In this document: positions 50,801 through 54,024 of the stretch, piece after piece
Layout of the letters: each line of letters begins with the position of its first letter
Position numbering within the stretch: position 1 is the first letter of the stretch
Source of the DNA: Protonemura montana
Taxonomy: Eukaryota > Arthropoda > Insecta > Plecoptera > Nemouridae
Assembly: GCA_947568835.1 (NCBI GenBank)
Contig: OX387609.1
Span: forward strand, 6,587,660 to 6,651,659
DNA length: 64,000 nucleotides
Direction of reading: 5' to 3'
Notes under the pieces: generated by a model
What the model was told of the DNA's origin: nothing
Database searches by the model: none
Seen by the model: only the letters and a program-made list of their open reading frames with translations
Translations under genes and position numbers: made by a program

Positions 50801-53800
50801 GCTGCAGGAGCGTGTTATTATCACAATCTTAAGAGTAGAAGGTTTTTATTCAGAGAATACTAGTTTCATGATCAGCTGTGTTATTGAGACAAGATTAAAT
50901 TGCAAATAATGCCATCTATCAGAAAAGTTCATGAATTTCAGCTTGTAGGCAAGGGGAATCCCAGGGATTGGGGGAATGTTATTTATTCCAGGCTGGAATA
51001 TTAATATTTTTATAGGGGGTACCTGTGACGACAGTATTTACATTTTAAGAATGAGTAAATTAAATGAAAACAGAGATCACAGCAGAAAAGCAGTGCAAGA
51101 TCACACTATCGGATGGGTATGTTTGATTTCGATTTGTCCCACTGACGAACGTCTCTCGTTCTATGCAGGTGCTGCACGTTTTGACGATGGTGATGGCGCT
51201 ACTACGACGGTGTCGGGTGAACGCAGCGCTAACCATACAGCTGTTCAGCCAGCTGTTCCACTACATCAACATGTGGGCATTTAACAAGGTGAGTTTGCTA
51301 CCGTTACCATAGTAACTTATATTTCTGCATCGCCACTCTTTTGCATTTGCATTTTTGCATTTGTAAAGGAAGGAACCACAGTATGCAACATAATGACAGT
51401 TAATTTTTAAATCAACTTATGAAATGATGGTATTGGGTTACCTTGTTTAAAGTTTTCTGTACTGTCTATAAGGTCTAAGAAAAACCTTTCTGTGGTCACC
51501 ATTTTAGTTACCGTTAGGACAACAGCTTTATCCATCTCTCTTTTCAACTCTTGTCAGTATTATCAAGTGGAGGAGTCCTGTTGTTAAAACTGCAGCATCT
51601 TTGTAAAGAAATTTCATTCCAATATCTTCCTAATCTCTACCTGTTTTTGAAGCCATGCCCCTGAATCTCTAATCAACGCTAACAAACGTATCTCTCCCAC
51701 AAGGTGGTGACGTCCCCAAGCCAGGGTGGTCCGTGCTACTGCACGCGAGCGTGGGGCTTGCGTTTGAAGGGAAAGCTGGCGCAGCTCGAGGTCTGGGCCG
51801 AGAGGCAGGGCTTGGAGTTGGCCGCCGACTGCCATCTAGCGAGGATCATACAGGCAGCACACTTCTTGCAGGTACGTTATAGGAAGTTCAAGCTTTAAAA
51901 CCGGGTACAATGGTGAACTAGAAGAGATTCTGGCAATACTGTCCCAGTATTTGTCAGCGTCATGGGAAGCCACGATGAGGAAAAGAGAAATTCATTGCAC
52001 TTTGCGACCATTCTTGGTCTCTAGCCAAACTAGGTTTCATTCCGATATTCTTAATTTTAATACGCTGACATTAGCAATTTGTTCAGTCCAGCTCAGTTTA
52101 TTCCGCATGCTTATAATTTATTTGGTTCTTAGTAAAATTGAGTAACCCTTGATTGCAGGCACCAAAGTACAGTCCAGAGGACATGGCCACATTGAGCGCG
52201 ACTTGCTTCAAACTCAACTCAGTGCAGCTGCGCACATTGCTGCAGCGATACCAGAAGGCTCCCGAGGAACCGCGGGTTGCACACGAACACATCGAACTAT
52301 TGGTGAGTGTAGATCACGTACTATTTCATCACCTGCCTGGGTACACCTCTCTGATAGGACACTACAAGAATTTGTTGCTTGCCTTGCTGGTTTAAGGCTT
52401 TTTATTCCCATTGAAATACCTGGAACAGGTTGCTTTTTGCATTTATGGTGATTTTATTTCCTAGATTAGAGACCAGCACCAAACAGACTGCATTTCATCC
52501 TAATAATAATATACTGTCACCTACTGATTTCAATGCTACATCATTGGGTTTATAGGTGAAGTCAGTTTCAGCGCTAATGTTGAACTGTCTTCGCAAAAAT
52601 TGTCGACCGAATACTAAATAATGGTCTCACAGATATGTTGTCACTGTTATTTCAAGTGTAAAGAACTATAATTTTGTTATTTTTTGTAGATTACTCGCAT
52701 TTAAGACTTGTTTATGCTCACTTCGTTTTTATTGATGCTAACCTCATATGCATGCATATGCATGTATTAATATTTTTAGTCATAATAATTAAATTATAGA
52801 GGTTTGTTAAAAAGTACGGCCGGTACTGTCTACAAATGGTATGTCTAATGGTTTAAGCCACTCTAAGTCACAGCTGCTACTTCTTGAACAGCCTCGTTCT
52901 AAATAGGCAGTACCTTTATCGTCTGTTACAATTTCATCAATCCCGCCGCTATAGGTTGGTGAGAACGTTGCGGACGAAGTGGCTCGCTCCGACGGCCGCG
53001 AGCCGCGACTAGAGGAGGACTCGGAGCTGCAGCTGCCGTTCCTTCTGCCCGAGGACGGCTACACGTGCTACCTGATCCGTGGTGTTCCCGACGGACTCGT
53101 AGAGTTCCTCGCTCCGCTCAGCCACGCAGGGCTCTGTCGAATGGCGGCGCAGCCAACGTCTGGCGGGCTCTGGACCATATACATGCAGAATGGGGTGAGC
53201 AATGTCACATTATCAACCCATAAATGTGTCCTAGAATCAGGTCTATGCAAACAAATTAATTGATATTAAGCTAATAAAACAAAAACAAATGAATCGATCG
53301 CGAGTTCTTGCAATACGAAATCATGAATGAAACTAAATAAGAATTTTGTAAACAATTCTGTGTTTTCCAAGCAAAAGGAAGTAAAACAAGGCCAACTAAA
53401 ACTAGCCGCTTCATAGATTCATCTCTAAAATATGCTTTCAATATTCTTATTCCTAATATTCCTATTTGTCTTAACTAAAATTTTTCTAAGAATGTAATCT
53501 GTTATGACAAATCTATCAAGCAGATAAGGTCCAATGGTAGATTTAACTTTTGGTAGACTCTTGGCTGCTGAGATCATTTGACAGAGCTTCTTAATTCTGC
53601 TTTCTTATTTAACTGCAGGTGACAAATGTAGCATTTGGTCTGGGATAGAAAGGTAACCAAACGAATCAAATCATCTCATCTATGTAGATTCTAAAGTCAC
53701 TACAGAGTAGACTATGTGCCAGCAATGAGATTTCCTTCTTCCAGTTCTTGATCAGAGGTATCACATAAACATCTGATGTCACAACAATAAACGTCGCAAA

Positions 53801-54024
53801 TCAACCGACGCACTCACGCTGTCAGACGCTACGAAACGGAGAACTGCCCCTGTTAGTAACGTTCCAATTGTTGTGTTTGCTTCCAGGGTCGAAGTCCAAG
53901 CGCGATGAGCAACCGGTCGGGGCCGTTCATGCTGTCGAGCCACGACCTGCAAGCGCCAGATTTGCAGGTCATCAAGCTCAACAAGTCCAACAACGGCATG
54001 GGCCTGAGCATCGTAGCAGCAAAG
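5456..54024 (+). CDS. AFDN: Afadin/canoe, partial: 16 internal exons from RA1 to the start of PDZ
   Basis: Afadin is a cytoplasmic scaffold at adherens junctions. It links nectin tails (through PDZ) and Ras/Rap GTPases (through two RA domains) to F-actin and alpha-catenin. Joined exons: 5456-5648, 6143-6252, 7456-7615, 8392-8678, 10573-10696, 41377-41538, 45381-45637, 47303-47427, 48448-48630, 49238-49520, 50290-50541, 51169-51288, 51704-51871, 52159-52302, 52955-53194, 53887-54024. They give 982 uninterrupted codons with agreeing phases. Domain order seen: RA1, lysine-rich linker, RA2, FHA, acidic/serine linker, DIL, first PDZ strand. Hallmarks are EFHGVMRFYFQD, PETSFTRSISNPE, ILDDDECPL, QLFGPNVQPRHC, QGLELAADCHLARI, LPFLLPEDGY and NGMGLSIVAAK. 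This is the classic afadin order, so the assignment is very safe. The family's N-terminal exon and everything after PDZ strand B are outside the window or unseen. Confidence 0.97.
6143..6252 (+). CDS. AFDN: Afadin exon: second half of RA1
   Basis: Acceptor tttccag, donor AAC|GTGAGT, phase 1 in and phase 0 out. Encodes DERRLAVEEKPLLVQLNW then HIDDREGRFLLRRID. The EKPLLVQLNW strand and the DDREGRF turn are diagnostic of the end of afadin RA1. Confidence 0.95.
6386..6520 (+). repeat. C repeat copy 1
   Basis: ggtctcagcatctccatggc, taccaaacattaaatctacc, attgaacttcctatgctagg, ccatgatatt, then a second partial start gtcaagcaatctcagcatct. Shared with 47035-47210 and 53510-53625. Confidence 0.65.
7456..7615 (+). 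CDS. AFDN: Afadin exon: basic linker between RA1 and RA2
   Basis: Acceptor tttcag, donor ACAG|GTGCGT, phase 0 in and phase 1 out. It opens with an ATG, but this is internal and not a translation start. The middle is a dense basic stretch (RRKLSKREKKQLKKQEK), the afadin linker related to vertebrate LSKKEKKEKKKREKE. The end (DAGVAEKLYT) leads into the PETSFTR motif of the next exon. The linker is predicted to be helical and charged. Confidence 0.93.
8392..8678 (+). CDS. AFDN: Afadin exon: PETSFTR motif and first part of RA2
   Basis: Acceptor ttctgcag, donor CAG|GTACGA, phase 1 in and phase 0 out. Encodes ELPETSFTRSISNPEAVMRR, then the basic MRRRRQQKLERKLQQFRS helix, and then RA2 beginning GGTLKIYGEAL. 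YKTLLLSVRDSAHQVVKEML and KYGLEKEQD are the beta-2/alpha-1 part of RA2. Strong family match and clearly GC-rich third positions compared with the flanking introns. Confidence 0.96.
9227..9653. mobile_element. F element: 427-bp fold-back palindrome with 7-bp target duplication
   Basis: The two halves are inverted copies of about 180 bp each around a loop of about 65 bp. Left arm landmarks: cgttgagtgtgcaggttata, ccgccaaatgactacc, accgacaaaaatgcagagta. The right arm is their complement (tactctgcatttttgtcggt, aaagtagtcattt, tataacctgctcactcaacg). It is flanked by direct repeats GTAGAAG (9220-9226, 9654-9660). The arms share blocks with the A-family termini (taatgttaaactttctg, gccaaatgactac), so the families are related. 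A duplication of 7 bp points to a cut-and-paste DNA element; it has no ORF. Confidence 0.85.
9958..10020 (-). repeat. B retroposon, short diverged 5' fragment
   Basis: On the - strand it reads aaccttatttaaattgc then taacgcttccaaaacgcagg and gtattt, a diverged version of the first 45 bases of the B element. No tRNA part is present. Assigned by similarity to the copies at 12907 and 17404. Confidence 0.45.
10136..10545 (+). mobile_element. S SINE copy 1: 5S rRNA-derived head, just upstream of an afadin exon
   Basis: Head cgattctcataagatcatga, then ggcattggatgggtgacc, matching the internal-promoter half of arthropod 5S rRNA (GGTTCTCGTCCGATCACCGA ... TTAGATGGGGGACC). Body cttcggaagggaccttaagc, cggtggtc. 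Tail ccattagaccagtgccacat, ggcc, aacagtgcatctttaaac. It ends about 28 bp before the exon at 10573. Confidence 0.8.
10573..10696 (+). CDS. AFDN: Afadin exon: middle of RA2 (ILDDDECPL motif)
   Basis: Acceptor tatttccag, donor CGTG|GTGAGT, phase 0 in and phase 1 out. After a variable loop (VNTAVPVEQSDTINGG) it encodes YILDDDECPLAILMNHPSS, equivalent to vertebrate IILDDDECPLQIFREWPSD. A 30.7 kb intron follows, by far the longest in the window. A degenerate 5S-headed SINE ends only about 30 bp upstream of this exon. Confidence 0.94.
10762..12348. other. Start of the 30.7-kb afadin intron, nothing assigned
   Basis: AT-rich. No repeat family of this window, RNA gene or coding bias was seen between the RA2 exon and the E element. 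Confidence 0.5.
12907..13105 (+). mobile_element. B retroposon (tRNA-bearing inverted-repeat SINE), inserted in element E
   Basis: 199-bp insertion flanked by perfect 12-bp direct repeats AATCTAGTCCAT (12895-12906 and 13106-13117). The left arm (gcggggtattttatt, aacactaaaaccgtctc, gatgcccaaacggga) is the reverse complement of the right arm (cggtttgggcatc, agacggttatagtgtt). A pol III B-box (GGTTCGAGTCCC) lies on the + strand at about 13048, with a second, inverted copy at about 13008. The duplication length fits LINE-mediated retroposition. It sits inside the 2.2-kb TIR element, so it is younger than that element. Confidence 0.85.
13109..13453 (-). pseudogene. E element downstream ORF remnant
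   Basis: Acceptor ttctttcag at 13454. The frame reads RYRQTGIDIGHLVKTRIQSN, LQPSLVYVGPPGSENC, SVKAFDTLFKTFFVLSVTYP, then one in-frame TAA, then LSRFYNFIEAQIYDMDIKSL to KMD and TAG. The AFDxLFKxFFVLxVxYPxxLxxFYNF pattern resembles uncharacterised ORFs carried by transposon-like repeats in fish and invertebrates (recalled, not searched). The stop and the missing middle make this copy inactive. Confidence 0.5.
13964..14054 (-). pseudogene. E element first coding exon, SAM-like N-terminus
   Basis: ATG at the 14054 end. It encodes MGDVEKFDIETLRVYLVANG then VSETLADAIK and stops at donor G|GTAAGC, phase 1. The pattern of a short hydrophobic helix, NG turn and second helix resembles the start of a SAM domain. 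The link to SAM is by eye only. Confidence 0.45.
14526..17072. other. Intron stretch with no assigned feature
   Basis: Low-complexity A/T runs (15150-15165, 16311-16328) and a short GT run (16288-16302). No coding bias and no member of the repeat families found. Confidence 0.5.
17073..17696 (-). mobile_element. A-family MITE, copy 2, interrupted by a B retroposon
   Basis: Begins ttgaggttatgtaggtttag, tcggagggtcagcg and runs through ctgctcagcgaacg, aacacgtggt and aggttagcattaat to ttcgcaaagacag. The terminal tcattagcgctaag resumes after the 272-bp B insertion. One 13-bp segment is duplicated by that insertion. Confidence 0.8.
17404..17675 (-). mobile_element. B retroposon, longest copy, inserted in an A-family MITE
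   Basis: 272 bp flanked by perfect 13-bp direct repeats ACAGCTTATCATT (17391-17403 and 17676-17688). Read on the - strand: a 5' arm, a spacer of about 60 bp, a tRNA-like unit with A-box-like TAGCTCAATGG and B-box GGTTCGTGTCC, and a 3' arm that is the inverse of the 5' arm (about 55 bp). The tRNA unit can form an acceptor stem (GTCCAA with TTGGGC), an anticodon arm with a 7-base loop and a T arm. The amino-acid identity of the parental tRNA is unclear. Confidence 0.85.
18331..18602 (+). promoter_or_regulatory. CpG-rich segment, possible internal promoter or 5' UTR
   Basis: GC-rich block with many CpGs (ccgtcgccgctcgtgccg and similar) bounded by poly-A tracts on the left (about 18260-18305) and by the candidate start at 18603 on the right. 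No TATA box is obvious. Open frames on both strands through the block are probably a by-product of its composition. Confidence 0.25.
18603..18621 (+). other. Candidate alternative first coding exon in the long afadin intron
   Basis: An ATG in good initiation context (ccgacATGG) opens six codons, MDWGLR plus one base, and stops at a strong donor, C|GTATGT. It leaves in phase 1, the phase required by the next afadin exon at 41377. Splicing would give MDWGLR-R-SIMFHV and an afadin lacking RA1 and most of RA2. The preceding 270 bp are CpG-rich. A phase match has a one-in-three chance of being accidental, so this is suggestive only. Confidence 0.25.
18640..20094. other. Intron stretch, mostly unassigned
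   Basis: Apart from the D fragment at 19868-19930 I see no repeat or gene. Open frames are short and lack third-position bias. Confidence 0.45.
19868..19930 (-). repeat. D MITE copy 2 (fragment)
   Basis: Reverse fragment: attgccatggcaacaagcaa, tcacagacagtgaaagtcag, ctgtttctgagtg, the complement of the D core. Confidence 0.5.
20095..20314 (+). repeat. Probable LINE 3' untranslated end with (aaat)n tail
   Basis: AT-rich sequence ending aactctggaacgggtcaaag-like (atactctggaacgggtcaaa) followed by about eight aaat units. The simple tetramer tail next to a unique-looking 3' UTR is typical of Jockey/CR1-type LINE ends. No coding part is visible. Confidence 0.4.
20315..20680 (-). mobile_element. 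A-family MITE, copy 3 (near full length)
   Basis: Cleanest full-length copy. The left terminus is ttgagtttaaaggtatag, ccagagggccagcg, and the right end is cgcgaagacag...attagcgctaag. The two ends are imperfect terminal inverted repeats (CAGCGTTA..AAGCTTTCT against TTAGCGCTAA..CTGTCTTCGCG). It starts immediately after the (aaat)n tail of a LINE-like 3' end. Confidence 0.75.
20812..20863. repeat. Poly-G run (33 G, AT, 17 G)
   Basis: The longest G tract in the window. It can form several stacked G-quadruplexes. Its complement yields a spurious poly-proline frame. Confidence 0.95.
21869..22038 (+). repeat. S SINE copy 4, 3' part only
   Basis: Begins gggtttctcctcctcccttc, tagg and continues through a TTAGG-like expansion to attcactgacgccattagac, ccat and caaaacagtgctcaactcaa. 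The 5S head and body are absent. Confidence 0.65.
21895..21947. repeat. Interstitial TTAGG-like repeat
   Basis: ggttaggttagattagatta, ggtttggttaggttgggtc: degenerate TTAGG/TTGGG pentamers, here inside the tail of an S SINE copy. TTAGG is the arthropod telomere unit. Confidence 0.6.
22338..22360. repeat. Poly-G run (23)
   Basis: G run about 300 bp downstream of an S SINE tail; it creates a spurious glycine tract in one frame. Confidence 0.95.
22713..23033 (+). mobile_element. A-family MITE, copy 4
   Basis: From tagcgctaatgtcttcgcga through gttactcgcatttgagactg, gatattttgaga, ggccgcaagcgccatcgggt and ccggctcgtttgttcagcag to aacgctagctctctgacttt. All family blocks are present in order. Confidence 0.75.
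23034..25367. other. Intron stretch, mostly unassigned
   Basis: Contains the D fragment at 24525-24585. The 113-codon frame at 24726-25067 has no recognisable domain or consistent codon bias. Confidence 0.45.
24525..24585 (-). repeat. D MITE copy 3 (fragment)
   Basis: Reverse fragment: aatgccacggcgactttgaa, tcacgtgcagagaaattcag, atgtttct, the complement of the D core. Confidence 0.5.
25368..25822 (+). mobile_element. S SINE copy 2 with duplicated 5S box-C segment
   Basis: The block tattggatgggtgaccatca, tacacatgaccagttctgtt occurs twice (about 25372 and 25464). The second occurrence is preceded by aagttaagcaacattgcgct, gggtcagg, the 5S A-box region. Body cggaagggacgttaagccgg, tggtcccc, a (cat)n run at about 25727, and a tail gtgcgtcgttaaacaccaca. 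Confidence 0.8.
26185..27009 (+). mobile_element. A-family MITE, copy 5, interrupted by a LINE fragment
   Basis: Left part tatggtatagtcagagagac, gttgaactgtcttcccgaaa, aatggccgccaaatgactac. Right part ccggctcgtttgctcagcag, aaagttta and a terminus cctatacactcaa that mirrors ttgagt..ggta at the other end of the family. A 445-bp LINE piece is inserted at 26496-26940 with a 7-bp duplication, CCACAAG. Confidence 0.8.
26496..26940 (+). mobile_element. LINE 3' end (non-LTR retrotransposon), 5'-truncated, inside an A MITE
   Basis: Encodes LEKKIVRAMAGISNRQSCRE, LFRQQKILTLSGLYILAVAL, FV, an in-frame TAG, then NRGTEVFNRLPPSITSCDSR, NKFKRAVKDFLLTNVFYNLD. This is the characteristic C-terminus after the reverse transcriptase of Jockey-like LINEs. 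It ends in taaataaataaatta and has a 7-bp flanking repeat CCACAAG. 5' truncation and an A-rich tail are typical of target-primed insertion. Confidence 0.85.
27240..27975. repeat. Hexamer-type minisatellite (aactcc/aactgc/tactcc)
   Basis: About 735 bp of variants of a 6-bp unit: caactc, ctactg, caactg, tacaac. Larger blocks recur, such as tcctatgctactacaactcc. No stop codons arise in several frames, so open frames of more than 230 codons here are artefacts of the repeat. Confidence 0.9.
27976..29682. other. Intron stretch with no assigned feature
   Basis: AT-rich, with only the poly-C run at 29007-29030 noted. Confidence 0.45.
29007..29030. repeat. Poly-C run (24)
   Basis: C run in otherwise featureless intron sequence. 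Confidence 0.95.
29683..30029 (+). mobile_element. S SINE copy 3, best-preserved 5S start
   Basis: Opens ggtttgccgtgttggaaaca, ccggttctcatgagatcacc, gaagttagcaacactgtgct, closely following 5S rRNA positions of roughly 10-70. The box-C part is shortened (caggtattggacc). Body and tail are intact, ending ccacatcacaaatcaatcaa. Confidence 0.85.
30423..31012 (+). mobile_element. A-family MITE, copy 6, split by an unassigned insert
   Basis: Left end ggcgctaatgttgaactgtc, ttcgcgaaa. The middle and right end resume at about 30823 (cagattactcgcatttcaaa) and run to gccggctcgtttgctcatca, gaaactttagcattggcgct. Between about 30475 and 30822 lie roughly 350 bp not seen in other copies. Confidence 0.7.
31669..31710. 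repeat. Interstitial TTAGG-like repeat
   Basis: taaggttgggttaggttaag, ttagcctaggttaggttg: degenerate pentamers not associated with a recognised SINE. Confidence 0.55.
31960..32105 (+). promoter_or_regulatory. CpG-rich stretch with palindromic GTCACGTGAC E-box
   Basis: Contains GTCACGTGAC (32050-32059), a perfect ten-base palindrome matching the CLEAR/TFEB-type and bHLH E-box core, plus a second CACGTG at about 32022. It lies some 490 bp upstream of the 45-codon ORF. A transcription-factor role is inferred from the motif alone. Confidence 0.25.
32546..32683 (+). CDS. Candidate small membrane protein, 45 aa, nested in the afadin intron
   Basis: Complete short ORF, ATG to TGA, with initiation context ctaaaATGG. 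It encodes MEFSEWLNSRSRNEK, then a hydrophobic helix of about 20 residues (YLVYGVIVSFFGLHLV), then a basic end (RFFLRKVYP). That layout is a single-pass membrane micro-protein. About three quarters of its codons end in G or C, like the afadin exons and unlike the surrounding intron. An AATAAA signal lies at 33002-33007, and a CpG-rich stretch with E-boxes lies 450-600 bp upstream. No family is recognised. It could be a real nested gene on the same strand as its host, or a chance ORF. Confidence 0.4.
   Translation: MEFSEWLNSRSRNEKYFYVRYLVYGVIVSFFGLHLVRFFLRKVYP
33008..40621. other. Intron stretch, mostly unassigned
   Basis: Holds the 227-bp tandem duplication (35182-35643), a 16-bp perfect palindrome CACTTCTCGAGAAGTG (35883-35898) and a T22-type run at about 37822-37843. 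Near 39688 a short aagttaagcaacaggcgtg could be a 5S-derived remnant, but it is too short to call. Confidence 0.4.
35182..35643. repeat. Tandem duplication of 227 bp (8-bp spacer)
   Basis: 35182-35408 and 35417-35643 appear identical by eye (acaataagttgctgtcaatc ... cggttctgcaaac) and are offset by 235 bp. The spacer is agttgcac. Either a very recent duplication or an assembly duplication. Confidence 0.9.
40622..40761 (+). mobile_element. D MITE copy 4, complete 140-bp element
   Basis: Terminal inverted repeats of 19 bp with one mismatch: TAAGGTCGGGTTTGACCAA on the left and TTGGTCAAACCGGACCTTA on the right. The core matches three other fragments in the window. No ORF. A non-autonomous cut-and-paste element. 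Confidence 0.8.
41377..41538 (+). CDS. AFDN: Afadin exon: end of RA2
   Basis: Acceptor cactgcag, donor CCTG|GTAAGA, phase 1 in and phase 1 out. Encodes GSIMFHVRRRPADYHP, a lysine-rich segment (RKRKKKLQGKWSKG) and YNLPFFLELNP. This corresponds to vertebrate ILVFQLKRRPPDH through LPYLVELSPG, the last RA2 strand and the lead into FHA. It restores the frame exactly across the 30.7-kb intron. Confidence 0.95.
41598..41675 (+). pseudogene. tRNA-like sequence (tRNA pseudogene or SINE head)
   Basis: gcccggatagctcagttgat matches the 5' half of many animal elongator tRNAs, with A-box TAGCTCAGTTGA, and a B-box-like GGGTTCGTATTC follows. The anticodon stem does not pair and the acceptor end is degenerate. 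It is therefore not a working tRNA. Lies 60 bp downstream of an afadin exon. Confidence 0.6.
41829..42066 (+). mobile_element. A-family MITE, copy 7, internally rearranged
   Basis: Starts ttgagtttaaaggtaaaatc, aaagaggcagtgataatg, ends ggctcgtttgctcagcagaa, agttaaacgttaa, and keeps ggccgcaaacgccatcgggt. Most of the left interior is missing or diverged. Confidence 0.6.
42766..43022 (-). mobile_element. A-family MITE, copy 8
   Basis: Reverse copy: aaactttctgctgagcaaac, gagccggcaacacgtggtag, cccgatggcgc, atcattgaggttagcataaa, tgaacgtaaactagtctcaa, ending in cacgaagacagt. The terminal approximately 30 bp on both sides are not clear. Confidence 0.7.
43023..45380. other. Afadin intron, remainder, no assigned feature
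   Basis: The two overlapping frames at 44166-44623 look like composition effects. No domain or splice-consistent exon seen. Confidence 0.4.
45381..45637 (+). CDS. AFDN: Afadin exon: FHA domain, first part
   Basis: Acceptor cttttctgcag, donor CAG|GTCTGT (weak), phase 1 in and phase 0 out. Encodes DGSDITNGAPKRHLLRPNV then TEVGSERPN, a serine/glutamine spacer (NGQSQSQS), and LQLFGPNVQPRHCVV followed by VTVTPCSRDAETYVNQQ. These are the FHA phosphopeptide-fold strands of afadin (IQLFGPGIQPHHC and VVTVTPRSMDAETYV in vertebrates). Confidence 0.95.
45638..47034. other. Afadin intron, no assigned feature besides C repeat downstream
   Basis: AT-rich. No gene or repeat family member until the C repeat at 47035. 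Confidence 0.4.
47035..47210 (+). repeat. C repeat copy 2, about one and a half units
   Basis: aatctaccattgaacctctt, atgctaggccatgatatacc, tgtggtaacataagatagca, gaattgagaagctctgtcaa, then agcatctccatggctaccaa again. The restart shows an overlapping tandem arrangement. Confidence 0.65.
47303..47427 (+). CDS. AFDN: Afadin exon: end of FHA
   Basis: Acceptor ccatctcag, donor CCG|GTAAGC, phase 0 in and phase 2 out. Encodes NGAVVKFGRIHSFRFLDPN, matching vertebrate SGMKVQFGASHVFKFVDPS, and then an Asp/Arg-rich tail. The upstream intron carries a C-family repeat ending about 90 bp before the exon. Confidence 0.93.
48448..48630 (+). CDS. AFDN: Afadin exon: linker between FHA and DIL
   Basis: Acceptor cgtgcag, donor ACAG|GTCGGT (weak), phase 2 in and phase 2 out. 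Low-complexity Ser/Asp/Arg linker with the recognisable block NYETTFDVDGNVET, equivalent to vertebrate VQETTFDLGGDI. The rest (SSLGNKDDARSQRSIASSN) is poorly conserved and probably disordered. Because entry and exit are both phase 2, the exon could be skipped without shifting the frame. Confidence 0.9.
49238..49520 (+). CDS. AFDN: Afadin exon: start of dilute (DIL) domain
   Basis: Acceptor cgcacag, donor CAG|GTACGT, phase 2 in and phase 0 out. Encodes LPAVLEFREETEEAFIHAVV then YCLYLVARYRASTHYRPEL and TPTERAHRLTGLMARVAAII. This aligns with vertebrate ASIEFRESSEDSFLSAII and PTYVLYMACRYVLSNQYRPD. It is the entry into the helical DIL/cargo-binding-like domain. Confidence 0.95.
50072..50170 (+). 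repeat. S SINE copy 5, tail only, in an afadin intron
   Basis: ccatcatcctcatcatcgcc, gccattagaccagcgcctta, gagcccgttgtgaaaacagt, gcgtcgttaaacaccactaa. A 3' fragment between two DIL exons. Confidence 0.7.
50290..50541 (+). CDS. AFDN: Afadin exon: DIL domain
   Basis: Acceptor gcccgcag, donor TCG|GTGAGT, phase 0 at both ends. Encodes LLAFWTANASELLHFLKCDR then FTLDAQDILAECVEVAFRGL. The hallmark AFWxANASELLxFxKxDR is conserved in afadin and class V myosin DIL domains. An Ala-rich stretch (LAAAAAGEH) replaces the vertebrate LDDPEENS loop. Confidence 0.95.
50583..50738 (+). repeat. Diverged B-type tRNA palindrome in an afadin intron
   Basis: Inverted arms acactgataacctcccaaaa with attggtgtccaaatgggg, and their complement near 50690-50735 (acccatttggtcatcaattt, tgggaag, aagtgt). 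The middle carries tRNA T-arm-like sequence (gagatcgggaatcgag). It is the same architecture as the B element but a diverged subfamily. Target duplications were not resolved. Confidence 0.5.
51169..51288 (+). CDS. AFDN: Afadin exon: DIL domain (LLRRCRVNAALTIQLFSQLF)
   Basis: Acceptor ctatgcag, donor AAG|GTGAGT, phase 0 at both ends, 40 codons. Encodes LLRRCRVNAALTIQLFSQLF and HYINMWAFNK, almost identical to the vertebrate segment and the most conserved part of the domain. Confidence 0.96.
51704..51871 (+). CDS. AFDN: Afadin exon: DIL domain (QGLELAADCHLARI)
   Basis: Acceptor cccacaag, donor CAG|GTACGT, phase 0 at both ends, 56 codons. Encodes VVTSPSQGGPCYCTRAWGLR then LEVWAERQGLELAADCHLAR. 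The second half is nearly invariant in afadins. The first half has diverged from vertebrate LVTDPDSGLCSHYWG but keeps its length. Confidence 0.94.
52159..52302 (+). CDS. AFDN: Afadin exon: end of DIL core
   Basis: Acceptor gattgcag, donor TTG|GTGAGT, phase 0 at both ends, 48 codons. Encodes APKYSPEDMATL, SATCFKLNSVQLRTLLQRYQ and KAPEEPRVAHEHIELL. It matches vertebrate NSTCFKLNSLQLQALLQNYH and APDEPFIPTDLIENV. Confidence 0.95.
52568..52828 (+). mobile_element. A-family MITE, copy 9, 3'-truncated, in an afadin intron
   Basis: tcagcgctaatgttgaactg, tcttcgc, tagattactcgcatttaaga, ttgatgctaacctcat, ending near aaaaagtacggccgg. The right terminal inverted repeat is not present. It lies between the afadin exons at 52159 and 52955. 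Confidence 0.65.
52955..53194 (+). CDS. AFDN: Afadin exon: C-terminal end of DIL (LPFLLPEDGY)
   Basis: Acceptor gctatag, donor GGG|GTGAGC, phase 0 at both ends, 80 codons. Encodes VADEVARSDGREPRLEEDSE then LQLPFLLPEDGYTCYLIRGV and GLWTIYMQNG. Equivalent to vertebrate ADELARSDGREVQLEEDPD and LQLPFLLPEDGYSCDVVRNI. A 3'-truncated A-family MITE lies in the intron about 130 bp upstream. Confidence 0.95.
53510..53625 (-). repeat. C repeat copy 3, reverse
   Basis: Complement of the C unit: caatggtagatttaactttt, ggtagactcttggctgctga, gatcatttgacagagcttct, taattctgctttcttattta. Lies in the intron between the afadin exons at 52955 and 53887. Confidence 0.6.
53887..54024 (+). CDS. AFDN: Afadin exon: pre-PDZ linker and first PDZ strands
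   Basis: Acceptor gcttccag, donor AAG|GTAGGA, phase 0 at both ends, 46 codons. A variable linker (GRSPSAMSNRSGPFMLSS) is followed by VIKLNKSNNGMGLSIVAAK. GMGLSIVAAK holds the carboxylate-binding loop and strand B of the PDZ domain that binds nectin C-termini. The family continues with a G-x-G-x-D-K-LGIYVK strand; no exon encoding it was found in the remaining 10 kb. Confidence 0.94.
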